NCBI GenBank assembly: GCA_001829505.1 | Contig: MIBK01000077.1 | Location: forward strand, 254-8,513 | DNA from: Spirochaetes bacterium RBG_16_67_19 | Lineage (GTDB): Bacteria; Spirochaetota; Spirochaetia; SZUA-6; DRHE01 | Direction: 5' to 3' | Length of the DNA stretch: 8,260 nt | Part shown: positions 6,550-8,260 of the stretch, one piece after another | How the letters are laid out: each line of letters starts with the position of its first letter | How positions within the stretch are numbered: position 1 is the first letter of the stretch | Notes under the pieces: generated by a model | The model's database searches: none | Seen by the model: only the letters and a program-made list of their open reading frames with translations | What the model was told of the DNA's origin: nothing | Translations under genes and position numbers: made by a program

Positions 6550-6992
6550 GGCCTGGCTCCGGTTCCGCAGGTGCACCGGTTGCCGGACAGGGCATCGGCC
6601 AACTCCTCGGCTTCGGCTTCCGGGTTGCCGAGATACAGCCCGGCCAGGGCCACCAGCATGCCCGGGGCGCAGCGCCCGCAGCGCCGCTGCACCTCGGCCA
6701 GGCCCCTCCGGCGGATCCAGCCCGGCAGGCCGGCGAAGGCCCGCGCGCCGGCAATGCCTTCGGCGGTGAACACCTCGGCATCGGCAGCGGCGAACAGGGG
6801 CAGCAGGCAGGCATTGACGGCCTTCTGATTGAACAGCACCAGGCAGGAACCGCATTCCCCCTGCCCGCAGCCTTCGAGCGGCCCGGGCAGCCGCAGGTCC
6901 TGCCGCAGCACGTCGATCAGCCTCCGGTCCAGAGGCCCCTGCGCCTGCACCCACTCGCCGTTGACCCGAAACCTCACTCGGACTGAAGGCAT
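6546..6992 (-). CDS. [2Fe-2S] subunit of a xanthine dehydrogenase-type molybdenum hydroxylase
   Basis: A 148-residue protein with all eight cluster-binding cysteines. The N-terminal ferredoxin-like domain has Cys42, 47, 50 and 62 (C-x4-C-x2-C-x11-C; EGCGQGECGSC). The C-terminal helical domain has Cys105, 108, 140 and 142 (C-x2-C-x31-C-x-C; CGRCAPGM and SGNRCTC). The spacing matches the family exactly, so both clusters should form and carry electrons from the molybdenum site to FAD. Two departures stand out. The residue before the third motif is Arg104 where relatives have Gln (QCGFC), a residue that contacts the pterin. The usual CRCTGY ending is CTCGTG, with the protein stopping six residues after Cys142. 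The start ATG 6992 overlaps the upstream gene by 19 bp. A GTG at 6977, making a GTGA junction, is an alternative but lacks a ribosome binding site. Confidence 0.92.
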   Translation of the reverse strand: MPSVRVRFRVNGEWVQAQGPLDRRLIDVLRQDLRLPGPLEGCGQGECGSCLVLFNQKAVNACLLPLFAAADAEVFTAEGIAGARAFAGLPGWIRRRGLAEVQRRCGRCAPGMLVALAGLYLGNPEAEAEELADALSGNRCTCGTGARP

Positions 6993-8260
6993 TGCTGGAC
7001 CACCTCCGGGGTCAGGGGAAGGCGGTCGAGAAACAGGCCGGTGGCCTGGGAAGCCGCGGCCGCGAAGGCCGGTGCGACTCCCAGGGAGGGCAGCCGCTCC
7101 CAGGCACGGTAGCCCGCTCGGACGCCGCGTGGCAGGAAATGCACGTGCAGCTGCGGAAGGCCGTGCGGCGCGGCCGAGGGGTGAAACCTGGGCTCCCGCG
7201 CCCACGGGCGGCGGGAGGGGGCGATGCGCTCCAGGGCCCGCAGGGCCTCGCCCTCGGCGATGTCGCGGTACAGCCGCTCGTCCTCCACCCGGCCGACGTC
7301 CAACGCCAGCCACAGGCTGCGGCACCGCAGCTCCAGGGTGGCCGGGTCGACCTCCACCTCGACCACCGTGGCGGCCCAGGAGCGCTCCGCCCTGCCCCCC
7401 GCGGCCCGGCGAGTGATCGTGGCCGGCCGGCCGCGCCGGCGCAGGTCCCGGCAGCACAGCTCCAGCAGGCGCAGGCCCGGGCCCAGGGCCCGCCCCACCG
7501 ACCCCCCGGGGCCGGGCGGCAGGTCACTGGTGTCAGCGAGTTGCACCTGTACCGCTGCGGGCTCCAGCTCCAGTAGGCGGGCCGCCTGCCGGCGGAAGAG
7601 CTCCGCCAGCCACGGCTCAGACGACGCCAGTGCGGTGAAGATGCTCAGGGTCCCGTCCTTTCCCAGCACCAGCCGCATCGCCCCCAGGGTGCCGTCCTCC
7701 TGGGAGCAGAGGGCCAGCCCGATGCCGCGCAGGCCGCGGCCGGGACCCCGGCGGGCGCGGGCCGCGGCGCAGGCCGCGTAGCGCCGGCGGAAATCCGACA
7801 GGACCACGACCTGCTCCAGCGCCTCTTTTTCCGCGGCCCGCAGGCGCCCGGCCAGACGGCGGCGCCACTCGTAGGGATCCAGCCTGGCAACCTCCTGCAG
7901 GCGCGATGCGTGCAGCTCCGCGGCGAACCAGGCCGCCTCCCGGGCCGGCTGGGGATCGGCCGGAGGCCTGGAGCTTCCCGACCAGCGAGCGGCCAGCTCC
8001 AGGTTCGGGCAGGCCGGCTCCCCGCTGCGGACGGCCTCTTCCAGCGCCCCCTGCTCCGCCGGGTAGAAGGCCCCGCCGTCCAGCTCCAGGCTCACCTGAG
8101 CGCCGATCGGCACCCCGGAAGGATCTAGGGCGGTGCGATGGCGCACCACTGCGATGGGGCTGCCCGACGCCCACAGGGCCTGCTCGAGGGGATCGTAGAT
8201 CAGGCGCACGTTCCTCCCGGAGCGCCAGGCCAGCAGGGCGGCGTGGGCGGCAGCCAGCAG
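6974..8260 (-). CDS. Molybdopterin-binding (large) subunit of a xanthine dehydrogenase-type hydroxylase, divergent, 5' partial
   Basis: The frame is open to the right edge. The 17 codons upstream of the GTG at 8209 read AAHAALLAWRSGRN and then VRLIYDP, which matches the family's usual 'ALLA..TGRPVKLVYDREE' segment, so 8209 is internal. The visible 428 residues correspond to the C-terminal part of a protein normally about 700-800 long, and the length to the end is normal. Family landmarks, in order, numbered from Val at 8209 = 1: LDGGAFYP (43-50), DPYEWRRR (111-118), RGIGLAL (161-167), DT...PGGSVGRAL (226-242), TVVEVEVDPATLELR (281-295), LALDVGRV (301-308), and TGLFLDRLPLTPEVV (390-404). Missing or altered are the FRGFG loop, the GQG motif (replaced around SSEPW, 196-200) and GxGE (now AWE, 369-371, keeping a Glu). 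Family members hydroxylate purines, aldehydes or N-heterocycles; activity here is uncertain. There is no frameshift or stop, so it does not look like a pseudogene. Confidence 0.82.
   Translation of the reverse strand: MLAAAHAALLAWRSGRNVRLIYDPLEQALWASGSPIAVVRHRTALDPSGVPIGAQVSLELDGGAFYPAEQGALEEAVRSGEPACPNLELAARWSGSSRPPADPQPAREAAWFAAELHASRLQEVARLDPYEWRRRLAGRLRAAEKEALEQVVVLSDFRRRYAACAAARARRGPGRGLRGIGLALCSQEDGTLGAMRLVLGKDGTLSIFTALASSEPWLAELFRRQAARLLELEPAAVQVQLADTSDLPPGPGGSVGRALGPGLRLLELCCRDLRRRGRPATITRRAAGGRAERSWAATVVEVEVDPATLELRCRSLWLALDVGRVEDERLYRDIAEGEALRALERIAPSRRPWAREPRFHPSAAPHGLPQLHVHFLPRGVRAGYRAWERLPSLGVAPAFAAAASQATGLFLDRLPLTPEVVQQCLQSE
7003..7007 (-). promoter_or_regulatory. Ribosome binding site deciding the [2Fe-2S] subunit start
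   Basis: Read on the minus strand, GGAGG (within CCGGAGGTGG) lies 10 nt before ATG 6992. It lies inside the 3' end of the large-subunit gene. It favours ATG 6992 over the GTG at 6977, which would be 25 nt away and has no purine-rich tract of its own. Confidence 0.6.

Noticed and set aside
6550..6954. N-terminal extension of the FAD-subunit frame up to 6954
   Set aside because: It lies over the [2Fe-2S] gene and has shadow composition. The GTGA junction at 6549 and family alignment give the better start.
6993..7457. N-terminal extension of the [2Fe-2S] subunit frame up to 7457
   Set aside because: The extra residues are Pro/Gly/Arg/His-rich shadow of the large-subunit gene. The family N-terminus and a ribosome binding site fit ATG 6992.
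6974..8260. Large-subunit gene as a pseudogene
   Set aside because: No stop or frameshift, normal distance to the C-terminus, and tight gene overlap with intact partner genes. Divergence rather than decay fits better.

Overview
This is a very GC-rich window (roughly two thirds or more G+C by eye) from a diderm bacterium. The diderm call rests on an outer-membrane-type beta-barrel protein. The lineage cannot be fixed from this sequence. A spirochaete or another GC-rich anaerobe or environmental diderm is a guess from gene content. Seven protein genes fill nearly all the DNA, and the two at the window edges are partial. I see no RNA genes, insertion sequences, CRISPR arrays or integration sites. 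No gene-free stretch exceeds about 110 bp.

Plus strand, 1-2698: the window opens inside a gene for a probable outer-membrane beta-barrel protein (2-1468). A 108-bp gap follows, with a good sigma70-type promoter candidate and a strong ribosome binding site. Next is a 373-residue GNAT-superfamily protein (1577-2698). It belongs to a conserved family whose substrate I do not know.

Minus strand, 8260 down to 2682: five closely packed genes read leftward and look like one transcript whose promoter lies beyond the right edge. The first three encode a xanthine dehydrogenase-type molybdenum hydroxylase: the large molybdopterin subunit (partial), the [2Fe-2S] subunit and the FAD subunit. They overlap one another by 19 and 4 bp. 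After a 35-bp gap comes an RND/MMPL-family exporter of the hydrophobe/amphiphile type. Its stop overlaps the start of a PlsC-type acyltransferase in an ATGA junction. The acyltransferase ends convergently with the GNAT gene, and the two coding ends overlap by 17 bp.

The genes suggest two themes. One is envelope lipid chemistry and traffic (barrel protein, RND exporter, acyltransferase). The other is a redox enzyme with intact electron-transfer subunits but a catalytic subunit that lacks several usual cofactor-binding motifs. The divergent catalytic subunit, and its close linkage to a putative lipid exporter, are the most unusual things here. No wholly new system is evident from the sequence alone.
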